Notes: generated from the sequence alone by a model not told the origin. DNA of 8,096 nucleotides from Clostridia bacterium (GCA_024699005.1 JAILQN010000137.1:1-8096); one strand, 5' to 3'; counted from the first letter of the stretch, positions 1-5,719 are shown. Numbers and translations: made by a program.

Positions 1-10
1 AAAAATCCGA

Positions 11-16
11 AAGGAG
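11..16 (+). promoter_or_regulatory. Ribosome binding site of rplQ
   Basis: AAGGAG sits 10 bases before the ATG at 27 and fixes the rplQ start. The 26 bases before the gene contain no promoter, which fits rplQ being the last gene of a longer ribosomal protein transcript entering from the left. Confidence 0.85.
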
Positions 17-26
17 TTGAACCAAA

Positions 27-401
27 ATGGCCGGTTACAGAAAGCTGGGCAGAACGACTGATTCAAGGCGCGCTATGCTCAGAGCCATGGTAACATATTT
101 GCTTGAGAACGGCAGGATCGAGACCACCGTTACAAGGGCGAAGGAAGTCCGCAGCGCGGCGGAGAAAATGATCACCCTCGCTAAGGACAACAACCTCGCC
201 AATTACAGAAGGGCGCTTGCGTTCATCACTAAAGAGGATGTCGCGAAGAAACTCTTTGACGAGATCGCTCCCGCTTTCGCGGATCGTCCGGGCGGCTACA
301 CCCGCATCGTAAAGACGGGTCCCCGCAGAGGCGACGGCGCTCCGATGTGCTTCATCGAGCTTGTCAATTACGAGCCCAAACTCAAGAAAGACAAGAAATA
401 A
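27..401 (+). CDS. rplQ: 50S ribosomal protein L17
   Basis: This encodes the large-subunit ribosomal protein L17, 124 residues, within the usual bacterial range (about 115-130). The N-terminus [18 protein letters not shown], the TRAKEVR segment near residues 37-43 and the C-terminal [16 protein letters not shown]...IELV block are family hallmarks. It probably binds 23S rRNA near the exit tunnel, as known for the family. The start is set by AAGGAG 10 bases upstream. Two in-frame TAA stops follow each other (399-404), and a strong terminator ends the transcript at 454. In most Firmicutes rplQ follows rpoA; here that gene would lie outside the window. Its last 37 codons are repeated, imperfectly, at 5371-5487. 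Confidence 0.98.
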   Translation: MAGYRKLGRTTDSRRAMLRAMVTYLLENGRIETTVTRAKEVRSAAEKMITLAKDNNLANYRRALAFITKEDVAKKLFDEIAPAFADRPGGYTRIVKTGPRRGDGAPMCFIELVNYEPKLKKDKK

Positions 402-422
402 TAAGTACAGGCAAAATCATTA

Positions 423-454
423 TCCCCCGTCCGGAAAGACGGGGGACGTTTTTT
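423..454 (+). terminator. Rho-independent terminator of rplQ
   Basis: CCCCCGTC (424-431) pairs perfectly with GACGGGGG (438-445) around the loop CGGAAA, with one further T-A pair outside; six T follow at 449-454. It lies 22 bases after the stop and closes the ribosomal operon. A diverged relative of this terminator lies at 5506-5538, after the rplQ tail copy. Confidence 0.95.
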
Positions 455-510
455 ATCGTAGGGATCATTGACGTGTATCGTTATATGCCCGGATACATGA
501 GTTGAAAAGA

Positions 511-532
511 GCTTTTCGGTTTTTGCCGAAGC
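511..532. repeat. Small imperfect hairpin
   Basis: GCTT-TT-CGG (511-519) can pair with CCG-AAGC (526-532) around a six-base loop. No T-run follows directly on the plus strand. It lies just beyond the bidirectional terminator at 540-582. The stretch 455-539 otherwise shows no gene; a TTGACG at 468-473 has no convincing -10 box 17-18 bases downstream. Confidence 0.35.
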
Positions 533-539
533 CATGATC

Positions 540-582
540 AAAAAAAGCGCTGAGACCTGAATGCGGTCAGCAGCACTTTTTT
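540..582. terminator. Bidirectional terminator, serving the 43-residue small gene
   Basis: On the plus strand seven A are followed by GCGCTG (547-552), GACC (554-557), a seven-base loop, GGTC (565-568), CAGCAC (571-576) and six T. The two stem blocks pair with one G-U and a small internal loop. With A on one side and T on the other it can work in both directions. On the minus strand it sits 17 bases past the stop of the small gene at 599-730 and is its natural terminator. Confidence 0.8.
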
Positions 583-598
583 ATCAAAAGAGCGTCCG

Positions 599-730
599 TT
601 ATGTCGTTTTGCCGCCGAGAAGTCCCCTGACGTCAACGCCTAGCGCGTCAAACTCGCTTAAAACGCTGTATTTTTCGAAGATCACAAGAATGAGTCTTTT
701 TATGATCGTGATCAACTCTGTCAGATTCAT
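599..730 (-). CDS. Small protein, 43 residues, unknown function
   Basis: I do not recognise this protein. It starts MNLTELITIIKRLILVIFEK and ends in GLLGGKTT. Residues 3-18 are a hydrophobic stretch broken by K11 and R12, more like an amphipathic or membrane-associated helix than a clean membrane span; the rest (Y21 to T43) is mixed. The start is chosen because AAGGAGGG lies six bases upstream of the ATG at 730, one of the best Shine-Dalgarno matches in the window. A longer reading to 817 would place translation across the candidate -10 box, so I reject it. The gene has its own candidate promoter (764-795) and terminator (540-582), so it is probably monocistronic, lying between rplQ and the two-component system. 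Gene reality is likely; function is open. Confidence 0.65.
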   Translation of the reverse strand: MNLTELITIIKRLILVIFEKYSVLSEFDALGVDVRGLLGGKTT

Positions 731-763
731 TGCAGTCCCTCCTTTATTTTTTTTATTACCCGG

Positions 764-795
764 ATTATATCCTGTCGTAATAAAAAAACAGTCAA
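764..795 (-). promoter_or_regulatory. Candidate promoter of the 43-residue gene
   Basis: Reading the minus strand, TTGACT (790-795) is followed after 20 bases by a perfect TATAAT (764-769), 33 bases before the start codon at 730. The -10 box is ideal, but the 20-base spacer is longer than the usual 16-18, so the -35 assignment is doubtful. Transcription would begin near 757, giving a leader of about 27 bases that just includes the ribosome binding site. Confidence 0.45.
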
Positions 796-835
796 GTATA
801 TATAAAGGAAGAAACAAATAAAAATAAAAAAAGAG

Positions 836-874
836 AAAAACACCCAGAGTGTCAGACGGTTGACCATCCTGACA
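836..874 (-). terminator. Probable terminator of the two-component operon
   Basis: On the minus strand TGTCAGGATGG (874-864) pairs with CCGTCTGACA (859-850) around a TCAA loop: ten pairs with one bulged G. A nine-base stretch then leads to five T (840-836) and further T-rich DNA. The gap before the T-run is unusual; a short alternative hairpin ACAC-TCTGG-GTGT lies directly against the T-run and could do the job instead. It begins 39 bases after the regulator's stop. Confidence 0.55.
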
Positions 875-901
875 ATTGTCAGCTGACAGACATTTTGTCT
901 G
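850..901. repeat. Cluster of nested and overlapping palindromes
   Basis: TGACAATTGTCA (870-881) and TGTCAGCTGACA (877-888) are perfect 12-base palindromes that share five bases. CAGACA (887-892) and TGTCTG (896-901) form a third inverted pair sharing two bases with the second. TGTCAG/CTGACA also pairs 850-855 with 869-874. The pentamer TGTCA or its complement occurs four times. The structures exclude each other, so the RNA could fold in alternative ways. Confidence 0.7.
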
Positions 902-913
902 AATATGTAAAGC

Positions 914-1606
914 TTATGTTTTGAATCTGTAACCTGCCCCCCAGACCGTCTGCAGATACTTTGGTTCATTTGAGTCGTCTTCTATTTTTTCGCGGATCCT
1001 GTTAAGATGAACGGTGACTGCCGCGGTATCGCCGTATGAATCCATTCCCCAGACCCTGTCATATATCTGTTCTCTTGAAAAGACGATATTCGGATTCTTC
1101 ATAAACAGAAGCAGTATTTCAAATTCCTTGCTCGTAAAACCGAGCTCTTTCCCGTTTTTGAATACCTGTCTTGCGTCCTCGTCAATCCTGAGTCCGCCGT
1201 ATTCGATAACGGTTTTATGTTTTAAAGATTCATGTGAAGTAAGTCTTTCATATCTTTCTATATGCGCCTTGACTCTTGCAACAAGTTCAGCCGGATCGAA
1301 AGGTTTAACGATATAATCGTTTGCGCCCATGCCGAATCCCTGTATTTTATCGTAGGACTCTTTTTTTGCGCTCACAAACAGCACGGGTGTTTCCTTCTGC
1401 TCCCTCAGCCGTTTACAGATGGCAAAACCGTCGGTCCCCGGAAGCATTATATCAAGCAATATGAGATCATATTCATTTTCAATGGCCTTGATGATTCCTT
1501 CTCTGCCGTCTCGCGCGATCGTTACTTCATATCCGCTGAGCGTCAGATAGTCTCTTTCAAGATTTGAAATGGCCTCGTCATCTTCGACTATAAGTATCTT
1601 TTTCAT
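914..1606 (-). CDS. Two-component response regulator, OmpR/PhoB family
   Basis: This is a 230-residue DNA-binding response regulator. The receiver domain (about 1-118) has the acidic pair E8/D9, phospho-acceptor D52 in LLLDIMLPG, switch residue S79 and K101 in IVKPFDP. The winged-helix output domain spans about 132-230, with the recognition-helix region DTAAVTVHLNRIREKIE and the closing TVWGAGYRF. The partner kinase lies directly upstream; its stop overlaps this start as ATGA (1603-1606), which suggests translational coupling. GGAGG seven bases before the ATG fixes the start. The kinase would phosphorylate D52 and so change promoter binding; the target genes cannot be read from the sequence. 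The family assignment is secure, but no specific regulator name (such as PhoP or VanR) can be justified. Confidence 0.95.
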   Translation of the reverse strand: MKKILIVEDDEAISNLERDYLTLSGYEVTIARDGREGIIKAIENEYDLILLDIMLPGTDGFAICKRLREQKETPVLFVSAKKESYDKIQGFGMGANDYIVKPFDPAELVARVKAHIERYERLTSHESLKHKTVIEYGGLRIDEDARQVFKNGKELGFTSKEFEILLLFMKNPNIVFSREQIYDRVWGMDSYGDTAAVTVHLNRIREKIEDDSNEPKYLQTVWGAGYRFKT

Positions 1607-3066
1607 GATAAGTCCTCCACGACCGGTAATGTGATCTTCACGACAAATCCGTTATTGTTCTCCGCGCTGATGGTGCCGCCGTGGGCGTTGATTATATTTT
1701 TGGAGATCGCAAGTCCGAGTCCGCTGCCTTTATGGGTGTCTTTGCGTGATTTTTCCGTGCGGTAGAATGCGGTGAACAAATACTCAAGCGATTCCTCCGG
1801 GACTCCTGCCCCGTTATCTTTTACATCTATATACACCCGGCTGCCGTCGGTACTGCAGTCAACGGAACATCTGACCGTCTGACTTATTTTGTATTTATTA
1901 CTGTTGTCAAGCAGGTTGATAAGGACACGGTTCATTTCTTCTATGTCAAGATGCAGCAGCAGATCGTCCGGACAGGTGTTCGTTATACTCAGCTCAAGTC
2001 CGTTCATACGGTATTCGTTTTCAAACACGTCAAGAAATGAATCAAGATATTCGGATAGCCTTATTGAAGTAAAATGGAAAGGATATTTATTCGTATCAAG
2101 TTTTGAAAACAGGAATAGCTTGTCAACGAGCGAATCTACTTCGCAGGCCTTCTGGTAGATTACAGTGTAGTATTCGTTTCTTTTTTCATCAGTTGTCGCA
2201 ACGCCGTCAAGAAGTCCTTTTGAGTAACCCTTGATCGATGTGAGCGGAGAGCGCAGATCGTGGGATATCCCGGCAAAAAGTTCTCTTCTGTTTTCTTCCG
2301 AGGCAAGTTCTTCTTCCACGGATTTTTTCAGCCTCTGTCTCATATCGTCAAAGTCTGCGCAAACGTCTGAAAACTCATCATCAGAGTCGTATGAGACTGT
2401 TGAATCGAGATTGCCGTCCCTTATCTGTCTTGCGGAGAGACTCAAAAGACTGAGCGGTGTAAGTATCATTTTTGACATTCTCTGAGAGAGGAATCGGTTG
2501 GTAATAAAAATAAGAAACAGCATCACGAAAATAATAAGTATCGCGAAAGCAAGTATTGCTCTTTTTATGTTCTCTATAAGTACCTGAGCGTCTGAATTGT
2601 AATCGGTATTTACGGCGTACAGAAGATATTCAGTCTCTCCTTTTTTAAATTTTTGTTTTATTACGGATGCTGTCCCGTTATCGATCGTCATAAAATCTTC
2701 GGACTCATAAAGCGAGTCGTCATATTTATCCATTATGATCAGATCTTCCTCGGTAAGAGAATTGTATTTTTCGGTTCCGTCCGCGGTGATCAGAAGACCG
2801 TATCCGCTCTTGTCAAGGTATTCGGTCATTGATTTATAAGAACGTTCCTCTCTTTTCAGGAATTTGTAATCTCTGACTTCCTTGAAATCTTTGATGACGC
2901 TCTGGACAGCGGCGGTGAGGATCGCTTCGTCAGATATATTCTCAAGCTGCTGCTCGTACCTTTCCGAGACTATGACAAACACGATTGTCGTTATCAGAAC
3001 GATTATCAGCGCCGGAAAGAAGAACATGTAGAAATAAGACTTTTTCAGTTTTTGTTTAAATCCCAT
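1603..3066 (-). CDS. Sensor histidine kinase, membrane-bound, HAMP type
   Basis: This is a 487-residue sensor kinase. In order: TM1 (about 10-34), an extracytoplasmic sensor region (about 35-169) without a family I recognise, TM2 (about 170-192), HAMP linker (about 191-249), HisKA domain with phospho-acceptor H269 in AGISHDLRSPLTSIKGY, and HATPase_c with N388 in NLLDNSNKY, the DNGAGVP loop (417-423) and GSGLGLAI (from 447). All catalytic boxes are present. I place the start at the ATG at 3066, because AAGGTGG (3078-3072) lies five bases before it; the GTG at 3075 falls inside that site. The gene forms an operon with the downstream regulator (ATGA overlap). Its own promoter is not clear: TTGATG-N17-TTAAGA at 3119-3091 is weak, so readthrough from the upstream 108-residue gene past its terminator is also possible. 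The ligand is unknown. Confidence 0.94.
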   Translation of the reverse strand: MGFKQKLKKSYFYMFFFPALIIVLITTIVFVIVSERYEQQLENISDEAILTAAVQSVIKDFKEVRDYKFLKREERSYKSMTEYLDKSGYGLLITADGTEKYNSLTEEDLIIMDKYDDSLYESEDFMTIDNGTASVIKQKFKKGETEYLLYAVNTDYNSDAQVLIENIKRAILAFAILIIFVMLFLIFITNRFLSQRMSKMILTPLSLLSLSARQIRDGNLDSTVSYDSDDEFSDVCADFDDMRQRLKKSVEEELASEENRRELFAGISHDLRSPLTSIKGYSKGLLDGVATTDEKRNEYYTVIYQKACEVDSLVDKLFLFSKLDTNKYPFHFTSIRLSEYLDSFLDVFENEYRMNGLELSITNTCPDDLLLHLDIEEMNRVLINLLDNSNKYKISQTVRCSVDCSTDGSRVYIDVKDNGAGVPEESLEYLFTAFYRTEKSRKDTHKGSGLGLAISKNIINAHGGTISAENNNGFVVKITLPVVEDLS

Positions 3067-3117
3067 GGTGACCACCTTACAGCTAATACGTCTTAAGAGC
3101 GTGAACCGGATTACATC

Positions 3118-3145
3118 AAAAAAAGCGACGCGTGCGGCATCGCTT
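3118..3145 (-). terminator. Rho-independent terminator of the 108-residue gene
   Basis: On the minus strand AAGCGATGC (3145-3137) pairs with GCGTCGCTT (3131-3123) around a five-base loop: nine pairs including one T-G. Seven T follow (3124-3118, the first two shared with the stem). It lies 33 bases past the stop at 3179 and separates this gene from the two-component operon. Confidence 0.9.
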
Positions 3146-3178
3146 CTGTTGTATATATTCCTTTGCCCGGTTCGGGAA

Positions 3179-3505
3179 TTACCCGATCCTGTGTCCGTTT
3201 TTGATCTTTATATTCGCAATGGCGATTTTCAGGTAACCTGACATATCATCCCCGTCAAAGCTTACGGAAGTTTCAAAACCCAGTTCGCGGCCGGCAGGGG
3301 TCAGAAGCTTGCCCTTGCCCGTTAAACCGTTTTCACCAACCTCCTCGATGCTGTCAAAGCGCAGTTTTACTTTCTGAAGCTGTTCGGGGAGCTGTATATC
3401 CACCCCGTAGTCGCCGTCAACGTCTGAAATTGTGATGGTCACATCCCCGCTGAACCTGAGGATCTGGACGTTTATGCTTCCTTGCCATTTGCCGATTCCG
3501 ATCAT
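3179..3505 (-). CDS. Protein of unknown function, 108 residues
   Basis: I do not recognise this protein. It begins MIGIGKWQGSINVQILRFSG and alternates short hydrophobic and charged stretches typical of a beta-rich soluble fold (INVQIL, VTITI, VKLRF, YLKIAIANIKI). There is no signal peptide, membrane segment or cysteine. The sequence is Gly- and Asp-rich (DVDGDYGVD near residues 28-36, SFDGDDMSG near 86-94), which could reflect acidic turns; metal binding is conceivable but not shown. The start at 3505 is chosen because AAAGGAGT precedes it by 10 bases and a strong promoter lies just upstream; starting at 3553 would put the first codons over the promoter. It is divergent from ilvD and upstream of the two-component operon, separated from the latter by a strong terminator. 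A real expressed gene is likely. Confidence 0.75.
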   Translation of the reverse strand: MIGIGKWQGSINVQILRFSGDVTITISDVDGDYGVDIQLPEQLQKVKLRFDSIEEVGENGLTGKGKLLTPAGRELGFETSVSFDGDDMSGYLKIAIANIKIKNGHRIG

Positions 3506-3532
3506 AGTGATATTACTCCTTTCGTTTTTATC

Positions 3533-3561
3533 ATAATACAGCAAGTTTATCAAAGAGTCAA
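3533..3561 (-). promoter_or_regulatory. Sigma-A-type promoter of the 108-residue gene
   Basis: On the minus strand TTGACT (3561-3556), a 17-base spacer and TATTAT (3538-3533) form a near-consensus promoter. Transcription would start near 3526, about 20 bases before the start codon and just before AAAGGAGT. This is the clearest promoter in the window. Confidence 0.8.
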
Positions 3562-3580
3562 CGAAGTTAAAACAATTTAT

Positions 3581-3596
3581 ATTTTCTTTAGAAAAT
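3581..3596. promoter_or_regulatory. AT-rich palindrome, possible CodY-like operator
   Basis: ATTTTC-TTTA-GAAAAT is a perfect 6-base inverted repeat between the divergent promoters of the 108-residue gene and ilvD, about 40 bases before the candidate ilvD -10 box. The right half GAAAATT (3591-3597) is an exact half-site of the known CodY motif (AATTTTCWGAAAATT), but the two halves stand three bases further apart than in that motif; the best full overlay matches 11 of 15. Branched-chain amino acid genes are classic CodY targets in Firmicutes, which makes the location suggestive. Confidence 0.3.
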
Positions 3597-3634
3597 TTTT
3601 ACAAATAATTTCTATTTGCTGAAACGATAGATGA

Positions 3635-3640
3635 TATTAT
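3635..3640 (+). promoter_or_regulatory. Candidate -10 box of ilvD
   Basis: TATTAT lies 25 bases before the ilvD ATG. No good -35 box stands 16-18 bases upstream (TCTATT/CTATTT only), so this promoter may be weak or need an activator. No T-box, tRNA-like leader or peptide attenuator is visible in the short region before ilvD. Confidence 0.4.
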
Positions 3641-3665
3641 AAGAAAAAACGGGGAAGTGATCAGT

Positions 3666-5354
3666 ATGAAATTCAGAAAACCTCTTGACGAGGACGAATT
3701 CCGAAGCTATGAACTGAAGTCGGATGACACAAAGGTAAGCGCCCGTTCGCTTATGAAGGGCGCGGGACTTACGGACGAGCAGATCGCCCGGCCTTTCATA
3801 GGAGTCTGCAATTCGTATTCCAATATCTTTCCGGGACACTCAAATCTTGACAAGATCGGTCAGGCTGTTAAGGACGGAATACTGATGGGCGGCGGAACGC
3901 CGGTGGAATTCGGAACCATAGGGATCTGTGACGGTATGGTAATGGGTACGGAAGGTATGAAGTATTCTCTTCCAAGCCGCGAACTGATCGCCGACAGTGT
4001 GGAGACCATGGCAAAAGCTCACATATGCGACGCTCTGGTCCTGGTCTGCGGCTGCGACAAGATCATACCCGGAATGATAATGGGGGCTTTAAGAATCGAT
4101 ATCCCGTTTATCGTCGTAACGGCAGGTCCGATGCTTCCGGGGCGTTATAAAGGCGAAAGAGTAGACGTCCAGAGTATAGCGGAGAGCGCAGGCAAGGTCA
4201 TTGCGGGCACTCTTGAAAGCGAAGTATACTGCGCTTATGAAGACGAGGTCTGTCCGACCTGCGGCTCGTGTCAGGGCATGTTCACGGCTAATTCAATGGC
4301 CTGTATGACTGAGGTGCTGGGTATTTCGCTTCCGGGAACGGGCACCATACCCGCCGTAAGCTCCAAACGTCTGCATATGGCTAAAAAATCTGGCATGATA
4401 TCCGTAGAACTGGCCAAATGCGATTTCAAACCGTCTGATTTTATCACCAGGGAATCATTTTATAACGCGATCAGGCTTGATATGATGCTGGGGTGTTCGA
4501 CAAATACGGCGCTGCATCTGCCGGCCCTTGCGCATGAGATGGGCATCGATATCACCCTCAATGATTTTGACCGTATCGGCAGGGAGACTCCGCACCTTGT
4601 CAGACTGTCTCCGTCCGGCCCCCATCTGATGGTGGATCTTGATGCGGCGGGGGGCGTTTCGGCAGTTATAAAACAGGCGGTCGATCAGGGCGTTATCTGG
4701 GGTGAACAGGAGACTGTGACAGGTAAAACGCTGTATGCGAACGTTGAAAAAGCGGTCGTATCGGACAGGAGCGTTATCCGTCCGTTTGACGAGCCATATT
4801 CAAAGGACGGCGGTTTGGCGGTGCTTTACGGTAATCTTGCCCCGTTGGGCGCGGTTATTAAAACAGCCGGCGTCGATCCCGAAATGTTTGAGCATTCCGG
4901 TCCCGCGAAGGTGTTCAACAGTCATCAGGACGCGCTGAACGGCCTTATCTTCGGCGATATAGTCCCGGGTGACGTTATAGTGCTTCGCTATGAAGGGCCC
5001 AAGGGCGGTCCCGGAATGCAGGAAATGCTGATGCTGACCGCGCTTATGTGCGGGATGGGTATGGATAAGGATATCGCGCTTATAACAGACGGACGCTTTT
5101 CCGGACTGTCCCGCGGAGGCGTGATCGGACACGTTTCTCCGGAGGCGGCTCTGGGCGGAAATATAGCTCTGGTTAAAAACGGCGACACGGTTTCTTATTC
5201 CATCGCGAAACGCAGCATTACGCTTGAGGTCGGCGAAGAGGAGCTGGAAGAGCGCAGGAAGGAGCTTGCCGTTCCCGATTGTCCGGTAAAAACCGGATGG
5301 CTTGCGCGATACGCAAGACTTGTGGGTCCGGTCTCCGGAGGGGCTGTTCTGTAG
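3666..5354 (+). CDS. ilvD: Dihydroxy-acid dehydratase
   Basis: This encodes the enzyme that dehydrates 2,3-dihydroxy-isovalerate and 2,3-dihydroxy-3-methylvalerate to the 2-keto acids leading to valine and isoleucine (EC 4.2.1.9), a cytoplasmic iron-sulfur enzyme. With the ATG at 3666 it has 562 residues, full length for the family. Visible motifs are CDGMVMGTEGMKYSLPSREL (from 88), the CGCDK box with C130 and K132, CPTCGSCQGMFTANSM (from 196), GPKGGPGMQE and the C-terminal TDGRFSG. Where [2Fe-2S] homologues carry PCN, this protein has FPGH, as in the oxygen-sensitive E. coli type; a [4Fe-4S] cluster is inferred. GGGAAGTGATC (3652-3662) is an almost full match to the 16S anti-Shine-Dalgarno sequence and includes the GTG at 3657, so I prefer ATG 3666. 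Three in-frame stops (TAG TAA TAA) end it. No other ilv genes are nearby; the downstream terminator comes from an rplQ tail copy. Confidence 0.96.
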   Translation: MKFRKPLDEDEFRSYELKSDDTKVSARSLMKGAGLTDEQIARPFIGVCNSYSNIFPGHSNLDKIGQAVKDGILMGGGTPVEFGTIGICDGMVMGTEGMKYSLPSRELIADSVETMAKAHICDALVLVCGCDKIIPGMIMGALRIDIPFIVVTAGPMLPGRYKGERVDVQSIAESAGKVIAGTLESEVYCAYEDEVCPTCGSCQGMFTANSMACMTEVLGISLPGTGTIPAVSSKRLHMAKKSGMISVELAKCDFKPSDFITRESFYNAIRLDMMLGCSTNTALHLPALAHEMGIDITLNDFDRIGRETPHLVRLSPSGPHLMVDLDAAGGVSAVIKQAVDQGVIWGEQETVTGKTLYANVEKAVVSDRSVIRPFDEPYSKDGGLAVLYGNLAPLGAVIKTAGVDPEMFEHSGPAKVFNSHQDALNGLIFGDIVPGDVIVLRYEGPKGGPGMQEMLMLTALMCGMGMDKDIALITDGRFSGLSRGGVIGHVSPEAALGGNIALVKNGDTVSYSIAKRSITLEVGEEELEERRKELAVPDCPVKTGWLARYARLVGPVSGGAVL

Positions 5355-5370
5355 TAATAAGCTCTTTTGA

Positions 5371-5487
5371 CCGGGCGGCCGTACCCGCATCGTAAAGACC
5401 GGTCCTTTCGGGGGCGACGGCGCTCCGATGTGCTTCATCGAGCTTGTCAACTATGAGCCCAAGCTCAAGAAAGACAAAAAGAAATAA
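5371..5487 (+). pseudogene. Partial second copy of the 3' end of rplQ
   Basis: Thirty-eight codons, from [12 protein letters not shown] to [11 protein letters not shown] and a TAA stop, repeat the last 37 codons of rplQ (288-401). By my count 98 of 111 aligned bases are identical, including an unbroken 38-base run (5413-5450 against 330-367). Changes include Y to R at codon 4, RR to FG at codons 13-14, one extra K codon and six silent third-base changes. A TGA (5368-5370) lies in frame directly before it and there is no usable start or ribosome binding site, so it cannot make L17. The match begins 16 bases after the ilvD stop and continues, more loosely, through the terminator. Confidence 0.93.
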
Positions 5488-5505
5488 GTTCGATCGCAAA
5501 AAAAT

Positions 5506-5538
5506 ATCCCCTGCCGGAAACGGCGGGGATGTTTTTTT
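5506..5538 (+). terminator. Terminator behind the rplQ tail copy, now serving ilvD
   Basis: CCCC-T-GCCG (5508-5516) pairs with CGGCGGGG (5521-5528) around a GAAA tetraloop with one bulged T; two A-T pairs lie outside, and seven T follow at 5532-5538. It resembles the rplQ terminator at 423-454 in position, stem sequence and GGAAA loop region, and the bases between stop and stem (GCAAAA...TATCCCC) also correspond. With no other terminator in between, it is the natural end for the ilvD transcript. Confidence 0.9.
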
Positions 5539-5559
5539 GAGCGTTGAGTTTTGAGCGTT
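5535..5559. repeat. 11-base direct repeat
   Basis: TTTTGAGCGTT occurs at 5535-5545 and 5549-5559, separated by GAG, directly at the end of the terminator T-run. It may be a small tandem duplication, possibly a scar at the right edge of the rplQ-derived segment. Apart from this and the promoter and mini-ORF listed next, 5560-5719 holds nothing I can identify. Confidence 0.7.
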
Positions 5560-5576
5560 CCATACATTAATCGTTG

Positions 5577-5605
5577 TTGATTTTTATCGTATTATAATGT
5601 AATAT
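5577..5605 (+). promoter_or_regulatory. Candidate promoter of the AlbA_2-type gene
   Basis: TTGATT (5577-5582), 17 bases, TAATAT (5600-5605). A perfect TATAAT also lies at 5593-5598 but has no matching -35 box at the right distance. Transcription would start near 5612, leaving a leader of about 108 bases before the start codon at 5720; this leader contains a 14-codon mini-ORF. Confidence 0.5.
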
Positions 5606-5630
5606 ATCGAATATAAGAGGTCTTGTATAT

Positions 5631-5675
5631 ATGGCTGCAACACAGAAAGCATACTGCCGTTCTGAACGCCGATAA
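5631..5675 (+). CDS. Possible 14-residue leader peptide
   Basis: AAGAGG (5615-5620) stands 10 bases before an ATG that opens MAATQKAYCRSERR and a TAA stop, 44 bases before the AlbA_2-type gene. It has a reasonable ribosome binding site and follows the candidate promoter, so it could be a translated leader or the remnant start of a lost gene. At this length chance is a real alternative, and no run of a single amino acid or alternative hairpin pair pointing to attenuation was seen. Confidence 0.25.
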   Translation: MAATQKAYCRSERR

Positions 5676-5719
5676 GTAAGATGTGGCATTTGTCCGGAAT
5701 AAAAATGAGGAAACACATT

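Noticed and set aside
455..582. Small RNA gene with two hairpins on the plus strand
   Set aside because: The only promoter-like sequence (TTGACG at 468) lacks a -10 box, and the second hairpin is better explained as the terminator of the minus-strand small gene.
727..969. Minus-strand frame with a strongly hydrophobic stretch, ending with an ATGA overlap at the start of the 43-codon gene
   Set aside because: Its possible starts lie inside the regulator gene or in the terminator hairpin (867) without a ribosome binding site. The hydrophobic residues come from translating A/T-rich DNA, and the candidate promoter at 764-795 starts transcription within it.
402..5370. Integrated mobile element with rplQ tails as attachment sites
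   Set aside because: The block holds metabolic and regulatory genes and no integrase, replication or transfer gene, and the two tails differ at 13 of 111 positions. It is kept only as one explanation in the findings.
4800..5450. 216-residue open frame on the minus strand
   Set aside because: It lies antisense to ilvD and the rplQ tail copy, whose identities are certain; no ribosome binding site or family motif supports it.
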